From NCBI GenBank assembly GCA_000507305.1, contig DF239021.1, forward strand, positions 222,769 through 286,768: a stretch of 64,000 nt of DNA. Direction: 5' to 3'. Every line of letters begins with the position of its first letter. Positions within the stretch are counted from its first letter, which is position 1. Origin of the DNA: Breviolum minutum Mf 1.05b.01. Taxonomy: Eukaryota; Sar; Dinophyceae; Suessiales; Symbiodiniaceae. A program made the position numbers and the translations under genes. Below are positions 23,585-35,074 of this stretch, one piece after another. Under the pieces are notes generated by a model. It did no database searches. It was not told where the DNA came from and saw only the letters and a list, made by a program, of their open reading frames with translations.

Positions 23585-24112
23585 ATGATGATATACATAT
23601 ATATAATATATATATATATATTATATATTATATATATATTATATATATTATATATTATATATNNNNNNNNNNNNNNNNNNNNNNNNNNNNNNNNNNNNNN
23701 NNNNNNNNNNNNNNNNNNNNNNNNNNNNNNNNNNNNNNNNNNNNNNNNNNNNNNNNNNNNNNNNNNNNNNNNNNNNNNNNNNNNNNNNNNNNNNNNNNNN
23801 NNNNNNNNNNNNNNNNNNNNNNNNNNNNNNNNNNNNNNNNNNNNNNNNNNNNNNNNNNNNNNNNNNNNNNNNNNNNNNNNNNNNNNNNNNNNNNNNNNNN
23901 NNNNNNNNNNNNNNNNNNNNNNNNNNNNNNNNNNNNNNNNNNNNNNNNNNNNNNNNNNNNNNNNNNNNNNNNNNNNNNNNNNNNNNNNNNNNNNNNNNNN
24001 NNNNNNNNNNNNNNNNNNNNNNNNNNNNNNNNNNNNNNNNNNNNNNNNNNNNNNNNNNNNNNNNNNNNNNNNNNNNNNNNNNNNNNNTAATATATAATAT
24101 ATATACAGTATA
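23585..24112. repeat. (TA)n tract interrupted by a 425-base assembly gap
   Basis: TATATAT/ATTATAT sequence lies on both sides of the Ns at 23663-24087. The true length is unknown. Open frames across the Ns are artefacts. Confidence 0.95.
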
Positions 24113-24234
24113 TACCAATAGGATCCATGGGACTGGTATATTTACCTACATTTACCAACAAATTCAATGAACAAATGTGGGCAAATATTCCAGTCCCATG
24201 GGATCCTGTGGGTAATTAGAGGTGTTTCATGCCT
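24113..24234. mobile_element. Family C inverted-repeat element
   Basis: The left arm (24118-24149, beginning TAGGATCCATGGGACTGGTA) pairs with the right arm (24185-24214, containing CCAGTCCCATGGGATCCTGT). It abuts the (TA)n gap on its left. The outermost bases ACCAATA / GGGTAATTA suggest T/A-rich ends. Confidence 0.85.
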
Positions 24235-24582
24235 GTTTACCATTCCAAAAAGTGAAGAATTCACCGATTGGAAGGTTGGATGGCCTGCAAAATCAACCCG
24301 GATGTCCAAACAAACTCGGAACATGGACGAAGCCGCCATCCCACGCTACAAATACACATGTTATGAATGTAGAATGAAATTGTTTACATTTTTTTGGATT
24401 CTAAATGTATGTCTACTGTATAGTGGCATTTTTTGCTATGATATTTGATATTATATATAGTATTTGTATATATACGTAATATATAATATGTACAAAAATT
24501 ACATGTGTAGATATCTTAAGCCTTTCATTTGCTGCTATGGATATTCAAACCTTTTTTTACATTTGAACAAGAGAACATGCAG

Positions 24583-27500
24583 CAATGCGGATCAGGCGGA
24601 AAAGCTTGGAGAAGGGCACAGCGATGCTGGGTGATTTGTCGATGGTGGACCTTTTTGGTACGAATGAGATTGACTGTACTGATGCGCCTGTCATTTCTAG
24701 GCCTACAGCTGTGAAGATTAACATGGAACATAATCATAGAGGTTTGGAAGATCATTTTCCTTTCTAAATGGGTGATTTGTAGGTTCCATGTTAATCTTCC
24801 AGGGTGTATATGGGCCGGTATGTTTAGGATCCCTTAAGATGCAACCCACTTGCAATATCCAAGAAAAAATCCTGCAGCAGACAGGTGGAGAGGTTTTTTT
24901 CCCAAGGTGTTACCAAACTGCCGAACTGAATCGTGGGAATCTGTGAAGCCCCCAAAGCAATGTTCACGATGTTGACCTAGGAATTTCATACAGCTGTATT
25001 TTTTCCTATCACCTGGTGTATTTGACATTCTACCTGGATCCTAGGTGACATTCGCCCGGTGTCTGGTGATGCAGACCGCAAAATGCTGCTTGAGCAGAAA
25101 CAACTGAAGCTTGGGCGCAATTGTTCGGTTTTGCCATAGTTTCTGATGCATTATATATACATGTGTACAACCACTAGTCCCTTTATGTTTCCATTCTTTA
25201 CAGAATTCCGGTGCAGGCGAAAATTGCCAACGCGTTTGCAAATAAACCTGCTACATGCGGCTATGCATGAGAATTCATGGGTTTCGCAGCCAGTTTTCCA
25301 ATTGGTTTTCCACTTGTCAGTATTCACGTGTCCATTGCAACAGACTACCAGATGATGTATTTTGCCTTGAACCATTCACCAGCGTTTAGTCAACGATCAA
25401 GTGAAGAAACGGTGTAAGGGGATTGGACTACCTTCTATAACAGGGATTTGGCCATCATGGGATATCATGGGAATCTCTACTAATGATCCATTAATGCGAC
25501 GTGATTGTTTTTATGTTGTTTTTTTGAGTGCAGCTCATGTGATCATCGTATGCTGAGTCATGACTGACTTGTGGATGTTCACACACCAAGGGTCCCGTCA
25601 CCTGGCCCAACGGAATCGATTTGCTCTTTTTCGTTGTGTGTGTGACCTACGGACCTACATTTCACATACTACAAGTAGGGTCTTTTTGTGCCTCATACAC
25701 GTGCAAAGATTCTTGTCACCTTCCAAGACCTCCCAAACAAGTGACCTCCTCATGTTTTGACAAGTCGTGAATCAGCACTTAGGCTAAGCTCTGAAATGGA
25801 AGAATTGCGCGCAACCATGCGACAAGTGCAGGCAAAGAGTTGGTGTTGCTGCATGTGTTTTGCCTTTGATAGGTCCCGAAATTCCCAGGGTCCCAGTCGT
25901 GTTTTCTCGTTTCGTATCTTCCGTGGTTGGTTCTCCAGGAGGACAGCGAACGCAGTAGCGATGAGGCTCGCCAATGCGAGGCGGAAGCTGCCTTGGAGCT
26001 GAGTAAAGTGGCAGCCTTGTCACTTGGATGCCATGTTTCAACACACCTTTTGGAACACACCCGCACCCCTAAACTACCCCCCAAAAAAACTAACATGGCA
26101 ATGGAACACCCACCCACCATTTGAAGATGTATTTCCTATTGAACATGGTGATTTTCCAAGGTCATGTTAGTTTTCAGGGGTGTAACCTTTAACAACAGGC
26201 TGTAAAGATCTATAAATGGGATTCCTTTCATAATTGGCTAGAGGGATTGCCTGGGGTGTGCGATATAGAGGTTGTAACTTTCTTGGACATGTGGAAGTGA
26301 TGAACGTTGGTTACCTTGGTAAGAGTGATCATTCACCCAGCCAAAGGTAACTTTCGTTATTGCTGTGTTTGGGGTGTTGGTGTGTTTTCTTTCTTAATTT
26401 GGAGTAAATCAGTGAATGTATCTTTTTCATACTCTCCATCTATGATTCTATTATATATTTTGTTTAATGTTGTATATCAATAATGAATATGTATATATTG
26501 TATATATATATATACAGTTATATATATACACACATTATATATATATATAATAAAACACGTCCGATATTGCATCATAGGCACCATCGTCACTCGCCATTGC
26601 TGCTCAAATCCCACCTGCAGGCGCGACAAGGTTTTAACACTCCGTGAGCAGATTCAGCGCTCAAAGCAGCAAGCTGTAGAGCATCGGAGAGCAGAACGAG
26701 AGTTGCGCCTTGGTTCGATCCTCCAAAATGGGAGTTTACCTAAACAAAAAAACAACTATAGGTGGTGGTTGAAACAACTATTTTTGATTTTCAACCCTAC
26801 CTGGGAAATGATCCAATTTGACTAATATTTTTCAAATGGGTTGAAACCACCAACCAGACAAGGTGAGAAAATTGTTTGACAAAGTATATATAAATCATGA
26901 AAACACGGAGAGTTATCCAGGAATTATTTGTTTGACATGGTTGGTTAGGAGTCATTCATGAGTTTGGACATTGCAAATTGCACCTAAAGTGTTTGTGTGC
27001 ATGTGCTGGTATATGCACTATTTGGGTAGAAAGCGCACAGACATCTCCAAATCCATAGCTCATGATGAGAAGGATTTGGTCAACTGCCTTCAAGTTCAGC
27101 TTCGAAGCGGAGATATATATATATATATACCTCATTTTTTTTATCAATCTGCCGAGCTTCAGGAGAGTCGAAATGGATCGCGCAAAGGCCACTTTCCAAG
27201 AAGTCATCTCGGTAGAAATGGATGTGCAGATATTTGGCCGCAATGCTGCTGAATTTCTCTGTGTGTTTGTGTGTGTGTGTGTACCCGAGTTCTTTTTGTT
27301 CCCAACATTTGCAGGGAATATATATAATATATATATATATAATTCATTATAGTTATATACAGTAATTCTGAATGTATTGTAGATTGCAAAGATTGAATGC
27401 CTTTAAAAACACTAGACTCAATCTATCTATTAATATGTATTCTATATGTTGTATATCGTTTCCGCCACCCATGGATCCACAGGGGGGAATACCATACGAC

Positions 27501-29170
27501 CATACCTTTTGGGGGGGTGGGGTGACTCCTGGATATTGTATGAATATATGGAAAACGCCGGTGGAAATTGGAAAACTTATGAGTCTCACCAAAACGCACC
27601 CTTAATTTCATTTAAGGTTGGCCATCCGCAATGAAATTGGACAACTGCAGCAGGTGGTGCAGGAGACCACCTTCGCGCGGCGGTGGGTATGCTGGGTTTT
27701 GGCTAAACATGGCCCATGTTTTATCCATTTTTGACTGGAGCTTGAGGTCACCTTTGGTTGGAAATCGGACTAGTCTTGTACCTGCTAGGAAAGATGCAGT
27801 CGTTTCAAGGTGAGCAAATTGTTTGGTTTCAAGACTGCCACTATAAATACCAAATACTGATTTGAATACCGCAATCTTTGGTCAAACTAGAAGAATTGTA
27901 CCTCATTTTCCAGTCATCAGCTGTATCATTGATTTCCAATTGAGTAGTTGTTTTTCCAAGTGGTTATGAGAGAGACATGTTGTGAGCCATGACAACTCGG
28001 CTACGGAATCGAGGTATATGCATCCCAATTTGTATGAAACCTCATGAGGACCTTGCAACCCGCATCGAGACCAAGATGAGCGAGATTGATCGCCTCGAGC
28101 AGCTCGGTGGTGAAGATGCTGGGGAAATCTTCCCAAAACGAAGTGACATTTCAGCTTGTCGAAATGTTTGGATTTACTCAGAATAGTGCATCTTAATGAT
28201 ATCATATGATATTAGGATGAGGTATTGTTTCGTATTTCCCTGCTACACGAGGGGCTCTCTTTAGAGTTCTACAAAATCTAAGTAGAAAGGATTAGAAAGG
28301 CACAAAAAAGCGCTTGCGCAAGCGCTTCAATTGTTGGAAATCTGTTAGGAAAGTTCTGCTGAAAGTTCGGAGTGGTTCAGAAGACATCAATCGATGCTTC
28401 TTTCAATTGATAGTTTCCGCAAGGCGGTTTGATGTTCAAGTAAATAGATTACTTGTCGTCCTATCGTTTGTGTCGCGAGAAGATGTTTGTTTGCACACGC
28501 TGCTCATGCAGGCACGTTGTGTATTCTGTAATTTCATGTCCATGATCTATACATATCTATGTACACATTTGAATCACAAAGATCTTGAAGATGATGATGA
28601 AACTTGCGATTTGGTGAAGATTTATTGAATGCATATACTTGCCAGCAACAACACAAACGCAGAAGCATCAAGTTTGCTGAGTTTGCTACTGTGTTATTTG
28701 ATGTTATTTGTTAGGACTAGGTGGCAACCCTTCAAGACATCGTAGAACTCGCGGACGGTCGGACCTACTCGTAATTGATCGTAAGTGCACGTCCCTCGAT
28801 CTGTTTTGAGGCAAGCCAATAGCTGGGCCAGAGCCGAGGCAAGGGAGTTGGGCAAAGCAACAAAACGCACCTTCCAAGTCCAGATGGTAAGGATGGATCG
28901 TGTGTGTTTGGTTGTGTGAATGATAACGTAGCAGTCATGATACCTTAATAGTAAGACTAGTCAATTTGATATCAACCACAGATTAATTACTGTAATTATG
29001 AGTATGACTCATTGATTGCATGATTGATCATATAATCCCTACATTTCTGGTGCTTTTTGGGATCCTCCCTCATGGCCCAGGTCTCCAGTTCCATGACACG
29101 CTGGCGCCAGAGCTGTAAGTGGCGGCAAGAGCAGCTGCGCATGGGCATCGAAGATGAGGAGATGTCTAGG
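24583..29170 (+). CDS. Coiled-coil protein of many tiny exons (partial)
   Basis: Exons read in order, approximate unless noted: 24583-24710, 24803-24884 and 25045-25127 (exact, phases agree), about 25209-25265, 25769-25833, 25939-26003, 26621-26712, 27042-27113, 27164-27239, 27617-27675, 28049-28107, 28306-28345, 28722-28772, 28812-28887 and 29088-29165. Sample readings are RIRRKSLEKGTAMLGDLSMV, GDADRKMLLEQKQLKLGRN, RESALRLSSEMEELRATMRQ, EDSERSSDEARQCEAEAALE, LTLREQIQRSKQQAVEHRRA, AIRNEIGQLQQVVQE, TRIETKMSEIDRLEQLG and QANSWARAEARELGKATKRT. Composition is Glu/Gln/Arg/Lys/Leu with heptad spacing, so a long coiled coil is expected. This is typical of cytoskeletal or basal-body scaffolds, but no specific family is recognisable. 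The first ATG (24585) could be the start. The 3' end is not defined. Confidence 0.65.
24711..24802 (+). mobile_element. Introner: a complete intron made of one inverted-repeat element (family A)
   Basis: The 92-nt intron begins GT and ends AG. Its termini GAAGATTAACATGGAAC (24713-24729) and GTTCCATGTTAATCTTC (24783-24799) are a perfect 17-bp inverted repeat. Removing it joins exon phase 0 to phase 0 and leaves a continuous coding frame (ISRPTA then GVYGPV). The element therefore supplies both splice sites. Confidence 0.88.
26064..26184. mobile_element. Family A inverted-repeat element
   Basis: The left arm has CACCCCTAAACTACC and AAAACTAACATGG. The right arm TCATGTTAGTTTTCAGGGGTG mirrors it. 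The right end reads TTTTCAG|GGGTG, again an acceptor-like terminus. It sits in an intron of the coiled-coil gene. Confidence 0.75.
26440..26556. repeat. (TA)n tracts
   Basis: Two TATATATA runs (about 26497-26513 and 26533-26550), intronic. Confidence 0.85.
26759..26860. mobile_element. Family B inverted-repeat element
   Basis: The left end TAGGTGGTGGTTGAAA and right end GGGTTGAAACCACCAACC pair. The core AAATGATCCAATTTGACTAA is identical to the copy at 12121. Located in an intron of the coiled-coil gene. Confidence 0.85.
27240..27350. repeat. (GT)n and (TA)n tracts
   Basis: TGTGTGTTTGTGTGTGTGTG at about 27260, then TATATA near 27317-27342. Intronic. Confidence 0.8.
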
Positions 29171-30103
29171 TGGCCTGTTTCGGGCTTCGGGTGGTGTTTT
29201 CAAAAACCCTAAAAGGTTGCGAACAATGGTACCGGACCCAAACTCCCATCCATTTGGCAGCACCCAAACTCAAAGGTCCAGTCGTATGATGATTACATAA
29301 GAATCATACCTGTAGCCTATTAGCCTGTAGCTGTAGTTTCGGTTGATGGATGTTGGGACTGTAGACATGTTGCAATGTACTTGTAGCATAGATCATTGAC
29401 ATGTTTTGACAGATCTTCAGTGACGAACGAACAGACTATTTTTTGATGTGGAACGAATTGGTTTTTGATGTGAAAGAACATCAAGATTGCCTACCTTCCT
29501 TGTAGCTTTGGAAGATTCAACAGCATGGCCAATTTTGAATTGTTCAAGCAGCGAGTCTAGCGGTGTAGAAATGTTAGGAATCCCGGAATCAATAGTCAGC
29601 TTTTTCCATCCTCCACACAAAAAACAGCAACCAAAATGAGAAGTGTAGATGACAGTTTGGTTTCACCTGTGTTTACTTTCCATTCTCAAAACAAAACTAT
29701 CCAAACCAGCCTTTTTCCATGCCTGTTTCACCGGAGGAATGAAAAACACCTGGTTGTTTAGTGTATACAAGGGATTGTACTACCCAGTTATGTGGATTAT
29801 TTCATAAACATATAAACCATGAAAAAATGATCCCTATAAACCAACCAGGATTTCCCATGGAAAGTAAGGGACCCCGTTTTTTTTTGCGTGGCCGCAAACC
29901 GCCCTGGGTTTAACCGTTGGTTCCAACCCTCCAGGCAAAGTCCTCCCACAACCAACGATGAAGGTGAAGCATTGAGGCCGTTGGTGGAGCTCCGGAGGGG
30001 ATGATGTATTTTCCTACTAGACTGAGGAGCTATTTAGAACCCCAGAATCCTCAAAATCACGGCCGGATAGTTTTTTTTAAATTCAACATCCAACAAAAAT
30101 GTA
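29171..30103. other. No gene seen
   Basis: No exon with convincing splice sites on either strand. A C/T-rich patch lies at 29870-29945. Confidence 0.35.
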
Positions 30104-30211
30104 CACCCTGTAACATTAACGGCCGGAACCCAAAAATGAAGGTTTGGTTCAGATGATTTTCCTTCTCAATGGGTGAATTTTAGGTTCCATGTTATTTTTT
30201 TTTTGAGGGGT
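30104..30211. mobile_element. Family A inverted-repeat element
   Basis: The left end ACCCTGTAACATTAACGGCC and right end GGTTCCATGTTATTTTTTTT bracket the core GAAGGTTTGGTTCAGATGAT, which shares TTTTCCTTCTCAATGGGTGA with the copies at 21580 and 24711. It ends TTTGAG|GGGTAG. Confidence 0.7.
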
Positions 30212-30469
30212 AGCCTTTACTTGCCACCCTGTGTGTGTTATGTGTTATCAACATCACAAGAAATGGCAGCTTAAAACCTTGCCACCCAAGTTCGATGTTA
30301 CAGCACTTGATTTGATGTTTATTCATTATCTTATTGTTTTTCCAATACAATATCCCATGCAAATCATTGACATATGACATCTTTGGTTTTTTTGTTGGCT
30401 TCGTATTTTTCAAATGGCCATTTGTTGGCCAGATTTGTTGGGAGGTTGATGGGCTTTTGCTTGGCTGCT

Positions 30470-30600
30470 TTGAAGATGGAGCCCCGCAACGGCTCTCCTG
30501 TGAATGGTTCAGATTCCAATGGATCCAAAAAAAAAAGCGGCGGTTCGACGGTTCCCCGGAGTGGCAGCTTCATCTTCCTGTCGAGCAATTTGACGTGTAA
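30470..30600 (+). CDS. Candidate exon, Ser/Gly/Asn-rich
   Basis: MEPRNGSPVNGSDSNGSKKK then SGGSTVPRSGSFIFLSSNL. A plausible N-terminal exon of the next plus-strand gene, or an exon of the coiled-coil gene. It includes an A10 run that is prone to sequencing error. Confidence 0.4.
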
Positions 30601-31227
30601 CAATGAAAGCATGGTGATTGACGCCTATGGAGGCCTTGTTTAGGGTTCTGGAGATTGACATCATATTAGACTTGTTTTTTAAATACGAGCAGCCCAGAAG
30701 ATGATTTTGAAGTAGCAACCATACTATGGGACCATCTTTTTGGAGCGTTGATCATCAGAATTCAAACTTGGCTCGGCTTAAACTTCAGCACTGCCATTGG
30801 GCCAAGGACGGCATTGGTGATCAAAGCTGGCTACTCAGATTCTGTTGCAGTTCAAGCGAAGGTCCGAAGGTCTGAAATGCCCTGGCGAATGAGATCAACT
30901 TTTGGATAGTCATTACATTCTGACATGACCAACATGACTGTCTACACGGCCCTGAAATTGCAAGATTCAAATTCACAAGCTAAGCAAGGTATGTCGTATT
31001 TTCCTTAGATTGTCTTATTGAATTTGTACGGAATTGATATGTACTAGTATAGATTATGTATATTTTCAATTGTTGTTACATAGCCTCTAATAGTATTATA
31101 GTGTATTATTCCAAAAAAACAAACGGTTCCCATTCCATGCACTTCAAAAATCTCTGGTGCGAATCCCAGTCCTACGTGGAGCAAAGTCCTGCCCGGGAGA
31201 CTCAGAATGGGGGAGAAGTGACATATC

Positions 31228-31315
31228 CCTTGATAGGATGGATGGGACTGGTATATTTTGCCCACATTGGGCGGTAAAAATCAACTAAATGTAAACCATG
31301 GGAACCCACAACCCT
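31228..31315. mobile_element. Family C element, right arm degraded
   Basis: The left arm TAGGATGGATGGGACTGGTA is followed by TATTTTGCCCACATTGGG. The right side (AAATGTAAACCATGGGAACC) retains only part of the inverted repeat. Confidence 0.5.
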
Positions 31316-31319
31316 CATT

Positions 31320-31860
31320 TTGAGTGGTTATGACCCATATATTGAGGTCCTAAAACCTACCTTTTTCATGGCTTTGGGGTCCAAATGAATATTATATAAT
31401 TACCCTACATGGATCCTGGGGCGCAAAAAAGGATTGGGATACCTTGAAATTAAGGGATTGGCTCAGATACTCAGGTGCTTAGGCTTTGTGGTTAGCAAGA
31501 TTTTAGGGCTGAGCGGCTCTCAAATGGATGGTTGATAGACCTTCATACAGCCAATGCTTACAAGAACTGTGCTATTTACTTTAAGATGTTGTATAGGGAT
31601 TTTAAGGATCCCTGTCATTTAATCTTGAGACATCGTGCTTGGTTTTCTTAAAAAAAGACATCCCTTTGCCTAAAACAGCAGGATGAATGGATATGTATCC
31701 ATCATGAATCCAGGATACCACTTCAAGGCAAAGACTGAGATTGCCCATGTTTCATATCGATTCCAGGTTTCTAGGTTTCTATGATTCATACTGGTAATTT
31801 GTGCTATTGGATGATGGAACTAATATGATTATTAGTAATGATCTTCGTCCAATGTTTTTT
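31320..31860. other. No gene seen
   Basis: No supported exon or repeat family in this stretch. Confidence 0.35.
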
Positions 31861-31867
31861 GTTCCAG

Positions 31868-32008
31868 GCTTCCAAGAAAACCAGGAGATGCTTGCCATAT
31901 GCTTGCCAGGCATCTGATGCGCCAGCGCTTGATGCGAAAGCAAACAAATATGCTGCCATTTGGCTGCAAAAAAAGTTTCGGATCAAGGAATCGATGGTGA
32001 AAAGCAGC
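31868..32008 (+). CDS. Exon with an IQ-like helix
   Basis: After the acceptor TTTTTTGTTCCAG it reads ASKKTRRCLPYACQASDAPA and then LDAKANKYAAIWLQKKFRIK. The segment AAIWLQKKFR resembles an IQ (calmodulin-binding) motif, but a single degenerate motif is weak evidence. Gene membership unknown. Confidence 0.45.
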
Positions 32009-32121
32009 ACCGAAAAAAGGTGGTTACAACCATGAATAGGAAGTTTACATAAGTCTACTCTATTGAAATCGTAATGATTCCCATAAAATAGATCCAGTAG
32101 AATCCATAGTTCTGTCAGGCA

Positions 32122-32235
32122 ATGTCAGCTTTGGTGGTCTTAGCATCGGTTTCCGCGCTAAGGTTCATCACTACTACGGTTGCTTCGAGTGCATTTGATT
32201 GGGTCGTGGAACCTGTTTTACTTCCAAAGACCTGC
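32122..32235 (+). CDS. Candidate exon, hydrophobic
   Basis: MSALVVLASVSALRFITTTV followed by ASSAFDWVVEPVLLPKT. It could be a signal or membrane segment near the start of the TauE/SafE-like gene. Splice sites not fixed. Confidence 0.3.
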
Positions 32236-33299
32236 AACTGCAAACCTTGGAACCTTCATTTGCCCTCCGTGGTGCCAACAAAAAAAATCCTCTATGAAAT
32301 GCTTCAGAGATCTGACGCATCAATCCCTCATCTTCCAGTTCCCTATATCTTTGGAATATTTGGGTTTTTTCTCGTCACCTGATAATTTTGCCACTCCCAA
32401 AGCTTGCAACAACAAAAAAAATCCTCGGGAACTTGGAGCATCAGTGGAAAAAGATGTGTCAGATTTGTTGGCCTCCGATTTTGATTGAATTTTCCAGCAA
32501 AATCTCAGGTTCATCCGATGATGGTACCAATTGCTTTTCCAATCCTTCTACTTGGTCGACCGAACCCAGAAGTGGGATCGTCACACAAAACGGTGGCGGC
32601 TTCCAAAAAAACATCGAAATGGTGAAGTGAAAACCAGGCGCAAACCATCATGTTTTTTTGGATTGATTGATGGATTGATACCATTATTCATCTTGAAATA
32701 AGGTGTAATGTATTCGTCAGGTATCAATGTGTCTTCCATCAACATGTGCTGAGCTTTTGATCCCACTTGTCAGCAAAAGAAATTCTCCAAGACGAAATAA
32801 TGGTTTGATAAAAGATGAATCGAGAATCCTATAGCCACTGAAAGATGCACCACATTTGGCTTGGGTGAATAGAAGGGCCTTCTGAAAAAGAAGGATCCTC
32901 CTGGAATGCTGCATCTTTTTTTTTGTGAAGCTTTGATGACTCGAGGAACAATGCATTTTAGATCATTTTTCAGAGCAAGCATCCGAAAACCATGCAATGC
33001 ACATTGAATGTTGAGAAGATTTATGATTTGATGGATATGGCTCCGATCTCTCAAGTGTTTTCAAATCTGTGGCGATACTCATCCTTTCCAAACTGACATG
33101 GCATAACAATTTCGAATCCGCCAGCTTGACTAGTAGTAAATACATCTACGTAATACAGAGTGGTCGCCGATGTACCATTGCCATCTTAGCTTTACCATGT
33201 TTTACCAAGGATCCAGAAGGTATACTCATATACGATGTATTCTGTTTCCTTGATTTATACCTACGATTTGACACACTTTATTATGTTGATTATGTTGTA

Positions 33300-33430
33300 C
33301 AAGGCCCTTGTCAGACATTATTGGGCCTGTTGAACAAAGGCCCAGTGAGTTGTATGCTTGGTGCTGTGAGAACTATGGCGTCGGTCCAGGCGCGGTTCAA
33401 CGAAGCAACGCAACGACCAAATATGTTTTT
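33300..33430 (+). CDS. Candidate exon upstream of the TauE/SafE gene
   Basis: The acceptor GTTGTACAAG is followed by two open frames. One reads LSDIIGPVEQRPSELYAWCC and ENYGVGPGAVQRSNATTKYV; the other QTLLGLLNKGPVSCMLGAVR. The first could be an extracytoplasmic N-terminal part. Frame undecided. Confidence 0.35.
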
Positions 33431-33557
33431 CTTGTAGATAAACGAGAAGGAGCTGTACTCATTGCACCTAGAAGTAGTGGGTCTGGGAGATTTATCAGAA
33501 ATGTATCCAGAGAATATTAAGTTGCACGGAAATGCATGTGATTTGTGAAGCAACAAC

Positions 33558-35022
33558 TAGCATCAACTAGCATGACATCTCGAAACCGCCAACATTTCCA
33601 AGTTTCAAGCATTCAAAAAACAGTTCGGTCCCTCCGTGAGTGGGTGGCCATGGTTGCTTTTGTTCATGTGCTGGCCGTGGCGGGCCCCGTTTTCATCATT
33701 GCCAGTCTTGCCATGCCAGCAGGGATTGGAGGCCAAGCAAAATTCCCAAAAGATTGGCTCTTCGTGCCACTAAAAGGCTTGTTAAATCAATCCAATATAG
33801 GAACAGTATATCAGATGCTACTCGTTCAATTTTGCTGTGTTGCACGCTGAGCAAGCTCATTGTTGAGAGCGATCGGGTGATCATCATACATTTTTTTGAA
33901 TGACCCAAAGGAAACCACAGTTGAGTGGGATGCAAATTGAACCCATTTTGCGCATGTATAGTTTCACCGTGCTGCACATAGACTGGGTTTAGTTTGCATG
34001 AGATTACTCATTGCAAGAAGCTTAATTTTGCATTCCTATGAAATTGTCAGGTGGGATGCTCTATGTGCCACTACTAATTGTGACACATGTGGCAGACCCG
34101 CGCTTGGCAGCCGTGTTGGCACAACCGATCATCGTGGGTGCTGCAATGGCAGGACTGCTACCAGCCTCACAAGCCTTGGACTTAGAGCAGTGTTGCACAG
34201 ATCTAAGATACATAACGGACCCCCCACAAACCCGAAACCGAACCCGAACTCGGGAGGTTAGGGGACGCCTGGGGCACTTACTGCTAAGATACCTTATGAT
34301 CCCGTACCGGCATTTTGGCAGCGTTGCAACCCACCCAGGATCATCGCTGGAAACTGTTCTCACAAGTGAGTCCATAATAATTTGTTATACATGAGCAATC
34401 CACGAGCATATCTCATGCGGTTCTTTCCAACGGATTCCTCTGCTTTTTTCGGAAGGAAACTGTTCTCACACCTCATGTCACTGGAATGGGTTGCAACCAT
34501 CACTTGTTGACCCCATAGTTTGCAAAAAACAGGCGCTTTTAAAACGGCAAAATATCTCCAACTGAAACTTTCCACCGTTTTCCAGGAAACTTCTTCAATA
34601 TTGCTTGGCAACTCCGACACAAAGAGCAGAAATTATTAGATGGACATCTTGCATTGGCAATGATCGCTCCCTGCCTCGCTGGGAATTTAGTAGGTTCCAT
34701 CATGAATCAATTGTTGCCCTCCACTTTGATTATGATTTTGCTTCTGATCTTGGCAGTCACTTGGTGATTGATTGGAAGTTGGAAATGTTGGGTGATCAAG
34801 GTTGTTTTTGGTTGAAAAGGTGAAAGAAACCTTTCGAATGAGGTGTTGGGTGTTTGAATTCCGGGGTTTGTGTTTGAATGCAGATTTGGGAATCCGAGTC
34901 CAGCCGCTAGGAGTAGTAATAGTAATACGGAGTAGCGGCAGCAGTAGCAGTAGCAGTAGCACTAGCAGTAGCAGTAGGAGTAGGAGTAGGAGTAGGAGTA
35001 GGAGTAGGAGTAGGAGTAGGAA

Positions 35023-35074
<52 letters not shown>

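Noticed and set aside
23585-24167. Open frames spanning the first run of Ns
   Set aside because: The residues are unknown bases; the flanks are (TA)n.
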